Assembly: GCA_020248905.1 (NCBI GenBank)
Contig: JADCGR010000011.1
Location: 1 to 64,000 of the forward strand
Reading direction: 5' to 3'
Length of the DNA: 64,000 bases
Origin: Curvibacter sp.
GTDB taxonomy: Bacteria; Pseudomonadota; Gammaproteobacteria; Burkholderiales; Burkholderiaceae_C
Below are positions 28,465 through 37,549 of this stretch, one piece after another. Within the stretch, counting starts at the first letter, position 1, and the number at the start of each line of letters is the position of its first letter. A model generated the notes under the pieces. That model ran no database searches and was not told where the DNA came from. It saw only the letters and a list, made by a program, of their open reading frames with translations. The translations under genes were made by a program, and so were the position numbers.

Positions 28465-30150
28465 TTATAGCACCTCGCTAGCGAAATCTGCGAGCCGTGA
28501 GCGTTCCCCGCGCGCCAGCGTGATATGGCCCCCGTGTGGCCAGCCCTTGAACTTGTCCACGGCGAAGGTGAGCCCGGACGAGCCTTCGGTCAGGTAGGGC
28601 GTATCGATCTGGGCGAGGTTGCCCATGCAGATGATCTTGGTGCCAGGGCCGGCGCGGGTGATAAGCGTCTTCATCTGCTTGGGCGTCAGGTTCTGCGCTT
28701 CGTCGATGACGACGTACTTGTTCAGGAAAGTGCGCCCCCGCATGAAGTTCATGCTTTTGATCTTGATGCGGTTGCGGATCAACTCGCTGGTGGCCGCACG
28801 CCCCCATTCGCCAGCACCGGTGTCAGTCTTGGACAGGACTTCGAGGTTGTCATCGAGCGCGCCCATCCACGGGCCCATCTTTTCTTCCTCGGTACCGGGC
28901 AGGAAGCCGATATCTTCGCCTACGCTGACGGTGGCGCGGGTCATGATGATTTCGGTGTAGCGCCGGTCGTCGAGCACCTGTGTCAGTCCTGCTGCAAGCG
29001 CCATCAGGGTCTTGCCGCTTCCAGCGGTGCCCGCCAGCGTGACGAAATCGACCTCCGGGTCCATGAGCAGGTTCATGGCGAAGTTCTGCTCGCGGTTGCG
29101 CGTGGCCACGCCCCAGACCGCATTCTTGAGGTGGGTGTAGTCCTTGAGTGTCTTGAGGACCGAGCTCTTGCCCCGGATCTCGGTCACACGGGCGTAGAAG
29201 CTGGGCTCGCCAGGCGTCTCGAAGTAGACGAATTGGTTGATCATCATCTGTGCCGCCATGGGGCCAGTGATGCGGTAGTAGGTGTGCGGGCCCTGCTGCC
29301 AGCTTTCGACGCTCTGTCCGTCGGCGGTCCAGAAGTCGGGTGGCAGTGCCAGTGAGCCGGAGTAAAGCAGGTCACCGTCGTCCAGAGTCTTGTCGTTCTG
29401 GTAATCGTCGGTAGTCAGGCCCAGGGCGCGCGCCTTGACGCGCATGTTGATGTCCTTGGACACCAGTACCACTTCGCGCGGAGCGTACTGCTTGCGCAGG
29501 GCTTCCACCACACCCAGGATCTGGTTGTCCGCCTTGCCTTGCGGCAGGGCTGTCGGCAGGGTGGAGTCGAGGGGTTGGGTCTGGAAGAAGAGCTTGCCAC
29601 CCGCTTCCTTATGTCCCGTGCTGTCTAGCTTGAGGCCGGTACCGATATCAGCGCCTTGCGCACCAGCCAGGGCATCCAGCGTGCGGCTGGTCTGCCTGGC
29701 ATTGCGCGCCACCTCGGTCATGCCCTTCTTGTGACCATCCAGCTCCTCCAGCACGATCATGGGCAGGAAGATATCGTGCTCCTCAAAGCGGAATAGGCAC
29801 ATCGGGTCGTGCATGAGCACGTTGGTGTCCAGCACGAAGAGCTTGGTGGGACCTGTGGCGGTGGTTTTCCTGGCCCGCACCTGGTTCTGTGGCTTTCCGG
29901 CCGAGGCCGGCGCCGCTGCGGGGCGCACGACTCGGACCGGCGTCGGCGCGAGTTCCAGGGCGTCCGCTCCCAGACCGCTGCCATGTTCGAACAGGTCACG
30001 GGCCTGGGATTGTTCGGTGGGGAATTCGCGGCTGTCGTCAAAGACAGCCGTTGCTTTGCGTCCGGTGCGGGCTTTGCTGCGGGCCGGGGCTTCGAAGGCT
30101 TCAGGAGAGAGTAGGGCGGCGCGCTTGATGGGGGCAGGAGGCAGGGGCAT
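28465..30150 (-). CDS. PhoH family protein with PIN domain
   Basis: A 561-residue cytoplasmic protein of the PIN-PhoH (YlaK-like) class. After an unstructured N-terminus, a PIN ribonuclease-like domain begins at LFVLDTNVLMHDP (near residue 105) with further acidic residues (LEELDGHKKG). The C-terminal half is the PhoH ATPase, with Walker A GTAGSGKTLMALAAG near residue 370 and the Walker B-like VVIDEAQNLTPKQMK. Related proteins have been shown to be RNA helicase-nucleases in some bacteria; the role here is inferred. It is downstream of bcp on the same strand, beyond a terminator. Confidence 0.92.
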   Translation of the reverse strand: MPLPPAPIKRAALLSPEAFEAPARSKARTGRKATAVFDDSREFPTEQSQARDLFEHGSGLGADALELAPTPVRVVRPAAAPASAGKPQNQVRARKTTATGPTKLFVLDTNVLMHDPMCLFRFEEHDIFLPMIVLEELDGHKKGMTEVARNARQTSRTLDALAGAQGADIGTGLKLDSTGHKEAGGKLFFQTQPLDSTLPTALPQGKADNQILGVVEALRKQYAPREVVLVSKDINMRVKARALGLTTDDYQNDKTLDDGDLLYSGSLALPPDFWTADGQSVESWQQGPHTYYRITGPMAAQMMINQFVYFETPGEPSFYARVTEIRGKSSVLKTLKDYTHLKNAVWGVATRNREQNFAMNLLMDPEVDFVTLAGTAGSGKTLMALAAGLTQVLDDRRYTEIIMTRATVSVGEDIGFLPGTEEEKMGPWMGALDDNLEVLSKTDTGAGEWGRAATSELIRNRIKIKSMNFMRGRTFLNKYVVIDEAQNLTPKQMKTLITRAGPGTKIICMGNLAQIDTPYLTEGSSGLTFAVDKFKGWPHGGHITLARGERSRLADFASEVL

Positions 30151-30198
30151 GAGGCTTCAGGCTGGGGGAGTAGGGGGGCGGGCCGCGCGGAAAACAAA

Positions 30199-30227
30199 AA
30201 AGCCGCCCGACGAAGCAGGGCGGCTTT
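30199..30227 (-). terminator. Terminator after bcp
   Basis: A 10-bp perfect stem (AAAGCCGCCC with GGGCGGCTTT) is followed, on the minus strand, by a T run (complement of the A run at 30191-30201). Confidence 0.9.
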
Positions 30228-30343
30228 CAGAACAGCTTGCAGTTGCAATCCTCAACGGCATAAGTTCATTATGCATGAGCCGCTTGAATCGCAATCCCCA
30301 TGTTGTTCAAAAGCATCAGGGTCGAGGGAAGAGGGGCAGTCGC

Positions 30344-30835
30344 TCAGGCGGCAGCTGCGACGCCAGCTTTCTTGAGTGCTTTGGCTGCCTTGAGCACCTC
30401 GTCCACATGCCCGGGCACCTTGAGGCCGCGCCATTCCTGCTTGAGGATGCCGTCTGCGCCGATAAGGAAGGTGCTGCGCTCGATGCCCTTGACCTTCTTG
30501 CCGTACATGATCTTGTTCTTCACGACACCGAACATATGGCACATCTTTTCTTCCGTGTCAGCGATCAGTTCGAAAGGAAGTTCCAGCTTGGACTTGAAGT
30601 CGTCGTGGGACTTCATGTTGTCGCGGGAGACGCCGAACACGGTGGCACCTGCCTTCACAAAGTCCTTGAACTTGTCGCGAAACTGCATAGCCTCCGTCGT
30701 GCAGCCCGGGGTGTTGTCCTTGGGATAGAAGTAGAGGACGAGCGTCTGACCCAGGTGGGAGGTATTGGAAACCTTGATGCCACCGGTGGCGTTGGCTTCG
30801 AATTCCGGGATAGGTTTGTTGACAACAATCGCCAT
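30344..30835 (-). CDS. bcp: Peroxiredoxin of the BCP/PrxQ family
   Basis: A 163-residue thiol peroxidase that reduces hydrogen peroxide and organic peroxides. The peroxidatic cysteine is Cys45 in NTPGCTTEAMQFRD. The resolving cysteine that many PrxQ proteins have five residues later is Met50 here. The only other cysteine is Cys99 (EEKMCHMFG). It may therefore work as a 1-Cys enzyme or use Cys99. The start at 30835 (MAIVVNKP) is chosen over a TTG three codons upstream. Confidence 0.94.
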   Translation of the reverse strand: MAIVVNKPIPEFEANATGGIKVSNTSHLGQTLVLYFYPKDNTPGCTTEAMQFRDKFKDFVKAGATVFGVSRDNMKSHDDFKSKLELPFELIADTEEKMCHMFGVVKNKIMYGKKVKGIERSTFLIGADGILKQEWRGLKVPGHVDEVLKAAKALKKAGVAAAA

Positions 30836-30962
30836 AGGACTCAAATCTTTTTTTGACGGCAGCCGTCGTGAGAAAACGCCGGCTCGCGGGCCATGACAGC
30901 TTGGCCTGCTTGCCGACGGCAGCCTAAAATTCTACCCTGAAAACGGGGCTAAGTCTCTTGTC

Positions 30963-31343
30963 TCAGCCCTGGGTGGTTTCCAGCAAAAGAGCAACCACAA
31001 CGTGCCGGCCTTCGCCAGCGAGGATGTTGTAAGTCCGGCAGGCCGCCGCCGTGTCCATGGTCTCCAGGCCGATACCGCACTCCACCAGGGGCAGCAGCCA
31101 TTCCGGTCGGGGAAAACGCAGGCGCGCGCCGCTGCCGAAGAGCACGAGCTCGGGTCGCAGCGCAGCGAGCGGGGCGAAATGCGCTGCGGAGAGGGCGTCA
31201 AAGCGATCGCAATCCCAGGCCTGCCGTTCCCTTCGGGAACCGAGGACCAGACTGGTGACGAATTTCTCGGCATCGACCGCAATCCAGCCGGGACCGTATC
31301 CGCTGATGGTCTGGACGGTCGATTTATCGGGCTGGAGTTTCAT
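30963..31343 (-). CDS. Mth938-like domain protein (DUF498)
   Basis: A 126-residue protein with the Mth938/NDUFAF3 fold signature: ISGYGPGWIAVDAEKFVTSL, then ELVLFGSGARLRFPRPEWL, GIGLETMDTAAACRTYNIL and a hydrophobic C-terminal strand (VVVALLL). The human relative NDUFAF3 is a complex I assembly factor, but bacterial function is not established. It is divergent from alaA and about 125 bases upstream of bcp on the same strand. Confidence 0.85.
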   Translation of the reverse strand: MKLQPDKSTVQTISGYGPGWIAVDAEKFVTSLVLGSRRERQAWDCDRFDALSAAHFAPLAALRPELVLFGSGARLRFPRPEWLLPLVECGIGLETMDTAAACRTYNILAGEGRHVVVALLLETTQG

Positions 31344-31455
31344 CGGGTTCGTGACGTTTCGGGGACGTTTCGGGCTGGAACTGTGTTCAAATTATAGGTT
31401 TCGCCTCAGCTTGAGGGCGGATTCCGTGCGCCACCCGGTGCACCCCGGAGGGACT

Positions 31456-32685
31456 TTGAAGACCATACGTAAATCGGAAAAGCTGGCCAACGTCTGCTAC
31501 GACATCCGCGGGCCCATCATGGAGCGCGCCAAGCAGATGGAGGAGGAGGGCCACAGCATCATCAAGCTCAACATTGGCAATCTTGCGGTGTTCGGCTTTG
31601 AGGCGCCCGAAGAAATTCGCCAGGACATGATTCGCAGCCTGCCCAACGCTGCGGCCTATTCCGACAGCAAGGGCATCTTTGTCGCGCGCAAGGCGGTGAT
31701 GCAATACACCCAAGAGCAAGGCATCAAGGGCGTGGCGCTGGACGACATCTACCTCGGCAATGGTGCCAGCGAGCTCATCGTCATGGCCACCAACGCCCTG
31801 CTCAACGACGGCGACGAGATGCTGCTGCCCGCGCCCGACTATCCTTTGTGGACGGCGGCGGTGAGCCTTTCGGGCGGCACGCCCGTGCACTACATGTGCG
31901 ACGAGGCCAGCGGCTGGATGCCGGACCTTGCCGATATCCGCCGTAAGATCACGCCGCGCACCAAGGGCATCGTGGTCATCAACCCGAACAACCCGACGGG
32001 CGCGCTGTACTCCGACGAACTGCTCAGGGGCATCATCGAGATTGCCCGCCAGCACAACCTGGTCATCATGGCCGACGAGGTCTATGACAAGGTGCTCTAT
32101 GACGGTGTCCGGCATACGGCCATGGCCAGCCTCAGCCAGGACGTTCTCACGCTGACCTTCAATTCGCTCTCCAAGAGCTACCGCTCCTGCGGCTACCGCG
32201 CTGGATGGCTGGTGGTCTCGGGTGACAAGAAGTCGGCCAGGGACTACATCGAGGGGCTCAACATGCTGTCCTCGATGCGCCTATGTGCCAACGTTCCGGG
32301 CCAGTCAGCGATCCAGACGGCGCTGGGCGGCTACCAGACCATCAGCGACCTTGTCGGCGAGGGCGGTCGCCTGAGGCGCCAGCGCGATATCGCGCATGAG
32401 CTGATCACGGCCATCCCGGGGGTCAGCTGCGTCAAGCCGCAGGCGGCGCTCTACATGTTCCCGCGCCTTGACCCTGGCATCTACCCCATCGAGGATGACA
32501 AGCAGTTCATCCTGGAGCTGCTCGAGGAGACTCGAGTGCTGCTGGTGCAGGGCTCGGGATTCAATTACCCGGACAACCAGCATTTCCGCCTGGTTTTCCT
32601 TCCGCACGAGGATGACCTGCGCGATGCGATTGGCCGCGTGGCGAAGTTCCTCGAGGGTTATCGCAAGCGCCACGCACGCAACTGA
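31456..32685 (+). CDS. alaA: PLP-dependent aminotransferase, AlaA-like (alanine/pyruvate)
   Basis: A 409-residue fold-type I aminotransferase related to the glutamate-pyruvate aminotransferase AlaA. The start is TTG at 31456 (protein KTIRKSEKLANVCYDIRGP), preceded by GGAGGGAC; no in-frame ATG gives a complete N-terminus. Motifs include NPNNPTGALYS, MADEVYDKVLYD and the PLP-lysine segment SLSKSYRSCGYRAGW. The open frame extends far upstream, but that part is not protein-like. It is followed by hom and thrC in the same direction, so aspartate-family amino acid synthesis is the local theme. Confidence 0.93.
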   Translation: MKTIRKSEKLANVCYDIRGPIMERAKQMEEEGHSIIKLNIGNLAVFGFEAPEEIRQDMIRSLPNAAAYSDSKGIFVARKAVMQYTQEQGIKGVALDDIYLGNGASELIVMATNALLNDGDEMLLPAPDYPLWTAAVSLSGGTPVHYMCDEASGWMPDLADIRRKITPRTKGIVVINPNNPTGALYSDELLRGIIEIARQHNLVIMADEVYDKVLYDGVRHTAMASLSQDVLTLTFNSLSKSYRSCGYRAGWLVVSGDKKSARDYIEGLNMLSSMRLCANVPGQSAIQTALGGYQTISDLVGEGGRLRRQRDIAHELITAIPGVSCVKPQAALYMFPRLDPGIYPIEDDKQFILELLEETRVLLVQGSGFNYPDNQHFRLVFLPHEDDLRDAIGRVAKFLEGYRKRHARN

Positions 32686-32736
32686 ATGTATTGAATCCGG
32701 GCGCCGGTAACTTCGCTCCGCGTTTTTTTCAGGGTA

Positions 32737-34065
32737 ATGATGAAAGCTATACAAGTAGGCCTGCTGGGCATCGGCACCGTCGGCTTGGGCACCTTCAGCG
32801 TGCTCCAGCGCAACCAGGAGGAGATTCAGCGCCGTGCCGGTCGCGGCATCGAGATCGCCATGGTGGCCGTTCGCGACGTCGCGCGTGCGCGGTCCATCGT
32901 GGGACCGGACGTGAAGGTGGTGAACGACGCGCGCGCCGTCATCGCCAACCCCGAGATAGACATCGTGGTCGAACTCATTGGTGGCTGCGGTGTCGCCAAA
33001 CAGCTGGTGCTCGAAGCCATCGCGGCTGGTAAGCATGTCGTCACAGCCAACAAGGCGCTGCTCGCCGTGCACGGCACCGAGATCTTTTCGGCTGCCTGCG
33101 CCAAGGGCGTGATGGTGGCTTTCGAGGCGGCGGTCGCCGGCGGCATTCCCATCATCAAGGCCCTGCGTGAGGGTCTGACGGCCAACCGCATCCAGTGGAT
33201 TGCCGGCATCATCAACGGCACTACCAATTTCATCCTGTCGGAGATGCGCGAAAAGGGCCTCGACTTCGAGGTCGTGCTCAAGGAGGCGCAACGCCTGGGC
33301 TACGCCGAGGCCGATCCGACCTTCGACATCGAGGGGGTAGACGCCGGGCACAAGGTGACGCTGATGTCGGCCATCGCCTTCGGGATTCCCGTGCAGTTCG
33401 ACAAGGCCTATGTGGAAGGCATCACGAAGCTGGGCGCGGCAGATATCCGCTATGCTGAGCAGTTGGGCTACCGCATCAAGCTGCTCGGCATCACCAAGCG
33501 CACCCCGAAAGGCATCGAACTGCGCGTGCATCCAAGCCTGGTGCCCGCCAAGCGCCTGCTGGCCAATGTGGAAGGCGCCATGAATGCTGTGGTCGTCAAT
33601 GGCGACGCCGTGGGCACCACCCTCTACTACGGAAAGGGTGCGGGTTCGGAGCCCTCGGCCAGTGCCGTGGTTGCCGATCTGGTTGACATCACCCGCCTGC
33701 ATACGGCTGATCCACTACACCGCGTGCCTCACCTCGCGTTCCAGCCCGATGCGCTGACCAACCTGCCCGTCTTGCCTATGAGCGAGGTTGTGACCAGCTA
33801 CTACCTGCGTCTGCGCGTGGCCGACCAGACTGGTGTGCTGGCCCAGGTCACGGGCATCCTGGCCAGTGCGGGCATCAGCATCGACGCCGTGCTGCAGCGC
33901 GAGGCCGACGAGGTGGGCGGCGAAGGCTCGACCCAGACCGATGTGATCATCCTGACGCACGACGCCCGTGAGGGCACCATGAATGAGGCTATTGCCCGCT
34001 TGCAGGCGCTGCCCACTGTGCTTGCGCCCATCGTCCGCATCCGCAAGGAAGAGCTGGCCGGATGA
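32737..34065 (+). CDS. hom: Homoserine dehydrogenase
   Basis: The enzyme reduces aspartate semialdehyde to homoserine on the way to threonine and methionine. The 442-residue protein has an N-terminal NAD(P)-binding fold (VGLLGIGTVGLGTF), the catalytic core with INGTTNFILSEM and AEADPTFDIEGVDAGHK, and a C-terminal ACT domain (about residues 355-435) for likely threonine feedback control. Two ATG codons lie in tandem at 32737 and 32740. The stop overlaps the thrC start by four bases, so the two are translationally coupled. Confidence 0.97.
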   Translation: MMKAIQVGLLGIGTVGLGTFSVLQRNQEEIQRRAGRGIEIAMVAVRDVARARSIVGPDVKVVNDARAVIANPEIDIVVELIGGCGVAKQLVLEAIAAGKHVVTANKALLAVHGTEIFSAACAKGVMVAFEAAVAGGIPIIKALREGLTANRIQWIAGIINGTTNFILSEMREKGLDFEVVLKEAQRLGYAEADPTFDIEGVDAGHKVTLMSAIAFGIPVQFDKAYVEGITKLGAADIRYAEQLGYRIKLLGITKRTPKGIELRVHPSLVPAKRLLANVEGAMNAVVVNGDAVGTTLYYGKGAGSEPSASAVVADLVDITRLHTADPLHRVPHLAFQPDALTNLPVLPMSEVVTSYYLRLRVADQTGVLAQVTGILASAGISIDAVLQREADEVGGEGSTQTDVIILTHDAREGTMNEAIARLQALPTVLAPIVRIRKEELAG

Positions 34066-35477
34066 AGTACCTGAGTACCCGCGGCCACGTCGACCGCAAG
34101 CGCTTCTGCGAGATCCTGCTGGAGGGCCTGGCGCCGGATGGCGGCCTTTACCTCCCCGAGTCCTATCCCAAGGTCGACGACATCACACTCACGAACTGGC
34201 GCAGCCTGTCGTATGCCGACCTGGCCTTCGAGATCCTGTCGCTGTACATCGACGATATCCCGGCCGCCGAGCTGCGCGCCATCTGCCGCAAGACTTACAC
34301 CGAGGCCGTGTTTGGCACGCAGGAAATCGTGCCGCTCAAGCCGCTTGAGCCCGGCCTTTATCTGGAAGCCCTGTCCAACGGCCCGACGCTGGCCTTCAAG
34401 GACATGGCCATGCAGTTGCTGGGCAATCTCTTCGAGTACGAGTTGGGTCGTCGCGGCGAGGAGCTCAACATCCTCGGCGCAACCAGTGGCGATACGGGTA
34501 GCGCGGCCGAGTACGCCATGCGCGGCAAGCGGGGCGTGCGCGTATTCATGACCAGCCCACACGGCCGCATGAGCCCGTTCCAGCAGGCGCAGATGTTCAG
34601 CCTGCAGGACGCCAACATCCACAACCTGGCGGTGCGGGGCGTGTTTGACGACTGCCAGGACATCGTCAAGGCCGTCTCCAATGACCTGGACTTCAAGCGT
34701 CGATTCAAGATCGGCACGGTCAATTCGATCAACTGGGCGCGCCTTGTGGCCCAGGTCGTTTACTACTTTGCGGGGTATTTCCGGGCCACCCGGCGCAATG
34801 CCGAAAAAGTCAGCTTCACCGTGCCCTCGGGCAATTTCGGCAATGTGTGCGCCGGCCATGTCGCCCGCATGATGGGCCTGCCGGTCGAACGGCTCGTGGT
34901 GGCGACCAATGAGAACGACGTGCTCGACGAGTTCCTTCGCACCGGTGTCTACCGGGTGCGCGGCAGCATGGACACGCACGAGACCTCCAGTCCCTCCATG
35001 GATATTTCCAAGGCCAGCAATTTCGAGCGATTTGTGTTTGATTTGCTCGGGCGCGACGGCACCCGGGTCCGCGCCCTGTTCGGCGAACAGCTGGGCAGTA
35101 CCGGGCGCTTCGATCTCGGCGGTGATCCGGCGTTCGGGTTGGCGCGGGAACGGTATGGTTTTTTGAGCGGCAAAAGCACGCACGCGGACCGGCTGGCGAC
35201 TATCAGGAGCACCTGGGAGCGCTTTGGGGTGATGATCGATCCCCACACTGCCGATGGCGTCAAGGTCGCGCGTCAGTACTTGCAGCCCGGTGTACCGATG
35301 GTCGTGCTGGAAACGGCTCTGCCCATCAAGTTCGCGGCCACGATTGTCGAAGCGCTCGGCTGCGAGCCGCAGCGCCCTTTGAAGTTTGCGGGCATCGAGG
35401 CCTTGCCCAAGCGTGTGTCGGTTATTCCCGCGGACGTGCGGGTCGTCAAGGATTACATCGCCAGGGTGTGTGCCTGA
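34062..35477 (+). CDS. thrC: Threonine synthase
   Basis: The PLP enzyme turns O-phosphohomoserine into threonine. The 471-residue protein starts MKYLSTRGHVDRKRFCEILL, typical of the long bacterial type. The PLP lysine is Lys113 in LAFKDMAMQLLG. The phosphate-binding region ATSGDTGSAAEYAMRGK and the segment FTVPSGNFGNVCAGHVARMM are present. It is coupled to hom by a four-base overlap. The molybdopterin genes follow in the same direction. Confidence 0.97.
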   Translation: MKYLSTRGHVDRKRFCEILLEGLAPDGGLYLPESYPKVDDITLTNWRSLSYADLAFEILSLYIDDIPAAELRAICRKTYTEAVFGTQEIVPLKPLEPGLYLEALSNGPTLAFKDMAMQLLGNLFEYELGRRGEELNILGATSGDTGSAAEYAMRGKRGVRVFMTSPHGRMSPFQQAQMFSLQDANIHNLAVRGVFDDCQDIVKAVSNDLDFKRRFKIGTVNSINWARLVAQVVYYFAGYFRATRRNAEKVSFTVPSGNFGNVCAGHVARMMGLPVERLVVATNENDVLDEFLRTGVYRVRGSMDTHETSSPSMDISKASNFERFVFDLLGRDGTRVRALFGEQLGSTGRFDLGGDPAFGLARERYGFLSGKSTHADRLATIRSTWERFGVMIDPHTADGVKVARQYLQPGVPMVVLETALPIKFAATIVEALGCEPQRPLKFAGIEALPKRVSVIPADVRVVKDYIARVCA

Positions 35478-35513
35478 GTCCAGGCCGCGCTGGGGTGAAG
35501 AGGATCGGATGAG

Positions 35514-36050
35514 ATGAAAGTCGTGGGTTTCGCCGGCTACTCCGGCTCCGGCAAGACCACGCTGGTCGAGCAGCTGATCCCCGCGCTCAGGCTGCGCGGG
35601 CTGCGGGTGTCGGTGGTCAAGCATGCGCACCACAAGTTCGACATCGACCACCCGGGCAAGGACAGCCACCGCCACCGCGAGGCCGGTGCCTTCGAGGTCG
35701 TTATCGCGTCCAACCGGCGTCTCGCCCTGGTCCGCGAGTTCGAACAGGCTTTTGAGCCCAAGGTCCATCATCTGATCGCCGAGCTTTACGAGGGCGTGGA
35801 CTGGGTGCTGGTCGAGGGGTTCAAGAGCAGCGATCTGCTCAAGATCGAAGTCTGGCGTGCAGCCCTGGGCAAGCCTGTACGCTATCCTGAGGACGATTTC
35901 ATCGCGGCTATCGCCACAGACGACGCGAGCCAGCTGCCTGTGCCCACAGGCCTGGATGTGCTGTACCTGGGTGATCCTGACGCCATCGCTGGCTGGCTGG
36001 TCGCGCACGGTGCGCGTTTCGACTACAACCCCGAGATCTACGCCGCATGA
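35514..36050 (+). CDS. mobB: Molybdopterin-guanine dinucleotide biosynthesis adaptor MobB
   Basis: A 178-residue GTP-binding protein that assists attachment of GMP to molybdopterin. The P-loop GYSGSGKTTLVEQLIP is at residues 8-23. Conserved VVKHAHHKFDIDHPGKDS and DWVLVEGFKSSDLLKIEVWR follow. It overlaps moeA by four bases, so it is part of the mobB-moeA-moaD-moaE block. No mobA is visible in the window. Confidence 0.93.
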   Translation: MKVVGFAGYSGSGKTTLVEQLIPALRLRGLRVSVVKHAHHKFDIDHPGKDSHRHREAGAFEVVIASNRRLALVREFEQAFEPKVHHLIAELYEGVDWVLVEGFKSSDLLKIEVWRAALGKPVRYPEDDFIAAIATDDASQLPVPTGLDVLYLGDPDAIAGWLVAHGARFDYNPEIYAA

Positions 36051-37297
36051 ACGTCCCGCGTGCGCCCCTCAGGAGCCTGGACGAGGCGCTGGCCGAGCTG
36101 CTCGCGCAGGCCCAGGCCCTGCCTGGCATAGAAGTGGTCAGCACCTTCGAGGCGGACGGCCGGGTGCTGGCGGAGAATCTCGTGTCAGAGCTGCACGTGC
36201 CGCCACAGGACAACAGCTCAATGGATGGCTACGCCCTGCGTTGCGCGGATGCGTCTTTGGTGGGCGCCATGCTGCGTGTGACCCAGCGCATCCCTGCCGG
36301 TCATCACGGCCAGCCGCTGGGACCGGGCGAGGCGGCGCGTATCTTTACAGGCGCTCCGGTTCCGCCGGGGGCCGACGCCATCGTCATGCAGGAGGACTGC
36401 GAGGCATTCGAGGATGGCGCGCGCGTGCGCGTCAACCATGTGCCACGGCCTGGCCAGTGGATCCGTCGCGCTGGTGAGGATGTGACCCGTGGCGCCGTCG
36501 TGCTGGCGCGCGGCCAGCGCCTCAGCCCTGCCGCGCTGGGGCTGGCAGCCGGCATCGGGCGGGCGCGGCTGAGCGTGGCGCGTCGCCCGCGGGTGGCGCT
36601 GTTTTCCACCGGTGATGAACTCGTGATGCCCGGTGATGTGCCGCCGCAGGCCATGCCCCCCGGCGCCATCTACAACTCCAACCGGTTCTTCCTGCGGTCC
36701 CTGTTACAACGCCTGTCTTGCGAGGTCACTGACTGCGGCATCGTGCCGGACCGGCGCGAGGCCACGCTGGCGGCGCTTCGCGAGGCGGCGCAAGGCCACG
36801 ATCTGGTGCTCACCAGCGGGGGCGTCTCGGTGGGTGAGGAAGACCACATCAAGCCCTCGGTGCAGCAGCTCGGCGAGCTCGACCTCTGGCAGATTTCCAT
36901 GAAGCCCGGCAAGCCCTTCGCGTACGGCAAGCTCTACCGCAACGGCCCGCAGGACGCCTGCCATTTTGCCGGCTTGCCTGGCAACCCGGTGTCCAGCTAT
37001 GTGACCTTCGTGCTTCTGGTACGGCCATTTCTGCTCAGGCTCCAGGGCGCGAAGAACGTGGCGCCTGTGCGCATGGCCTTGCCTGCGCACTTCGAGCTTC
37101 CGCGTGGCGACAAGCGCCGGGAGTTTCTGCGCGTACGGCGCAACGCGGCTGGCGGGCTGGACCTCTTCTCCAACCAGAGCTCCGGGGTGCTGACTTCGGC
37201 GGTCTGGGGAGACGGCCTGGTGGACAACCCGGCTGGCGGCACAATCTTCCATGGTGATACCGTACAGTTCCTGGCGTTTGCAGAATTGACGGCATGA
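36047..37297 (+). CDS. moeA: Molybdopterin molybdenumtransferase MoeA
   Basis: The enzyme inserts molybdate into adenylylated molybdopterin. The 416-residue protein has the family motifs PPQDNSSMDGYALR, IFTGAPVPPGADAIVMQEDC, STGDELV and TSGGVSVGEEDHIKP, and FAGLPGNPVSSYVTF in the C-terminal region. Length is normal. It overlaps mobB upstream and moaD downstream by four bases each, which indicates one tightly coupled operon. Confidence 0.97.
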   Translation: MNVPRAPLRSLDEALAELLAQAQALPGIEVVSTFEADGRVLAENLVSELHVPPQDNSSMDGYALRCADASLVGAMLRVTQRIPAGHHGQPLGPGEAARIFTGAPVPPGADAIVMQEDCEAFEDGARVRVNHVPRPGQWIRRAGEDVTRGAVVLARGQRLSPAALGLAAGIGRARLSVARRPRVALFSTGDELVMPGDVPPQAMPPGAIYNSNRFFLRSLLQRLSCEVTDCGIVPDRREATLAALREAAQGHDLVLTSGGVSVGEEDHIKPSVQQLGELDLWQISMKPGKPFAYGKLYRNGPQDACHFAGLPGNPVSSYVTFVLLVRPFLLRLQGAKNVAPVRMALPAHFELPRGDKRREFLRVRRNAAGGLDLFSNQSSGVLTSAVWGDGLVDNPAGGTIFHGDTVQFLAFAELTA

Positions 37298-37545
37298 AAG
37301 TCCAGCTCAAGTATTTCGCTTCGATCCGCGAGGCACTTGGCCCACCCGGCGAGTCGGTCGAAACCTCGGCCGCCACCGTGGGCACGCTGCGCGACGAACT
37401 GATCGCGCGTGGCGGAGTCTACGCACAGGCGCTCGCGCGTGGCCGTGCCGTGCGTGTGGCGCTGAACCAAGTCATGAGTGGTGAGGAGGCCCTCCTGAGC
37501 GAGGGCTGCGAGGTCGCCTTTTTCCCGCCGGTCACAGGCGGCTGA
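37294..37545 (+). CDS. moaD: Molybdopterin synthase sulfur-carrier subunit MoaD
   Basis: An 83-residue ubiquitin-like protein ending in the required Gly-Gly (FFPPVTGG), which carries the thiocarboxylate sulfur. KYFASIREALGPPGESVE and LNQVMSGEEALLSEGCEVAF are family features. It partners with MoaE encoded just downstream. Confidence 0.96.
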   Translation: MKVQLKYFASIREALGPPGESVETSAATVGTLRDELIARGGVYAQALARGRAVRVALNQVMSGEEALLSEGCEVAFFPPVTGG

Positions 37546-37549
37546 CCGT

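Noticed and set aside
33801-36008. 735-codon minus-strand open frame over hom, thrC and mobB
   Set aside because: It runs across three well-supported genes on the other strand and shows no family features.
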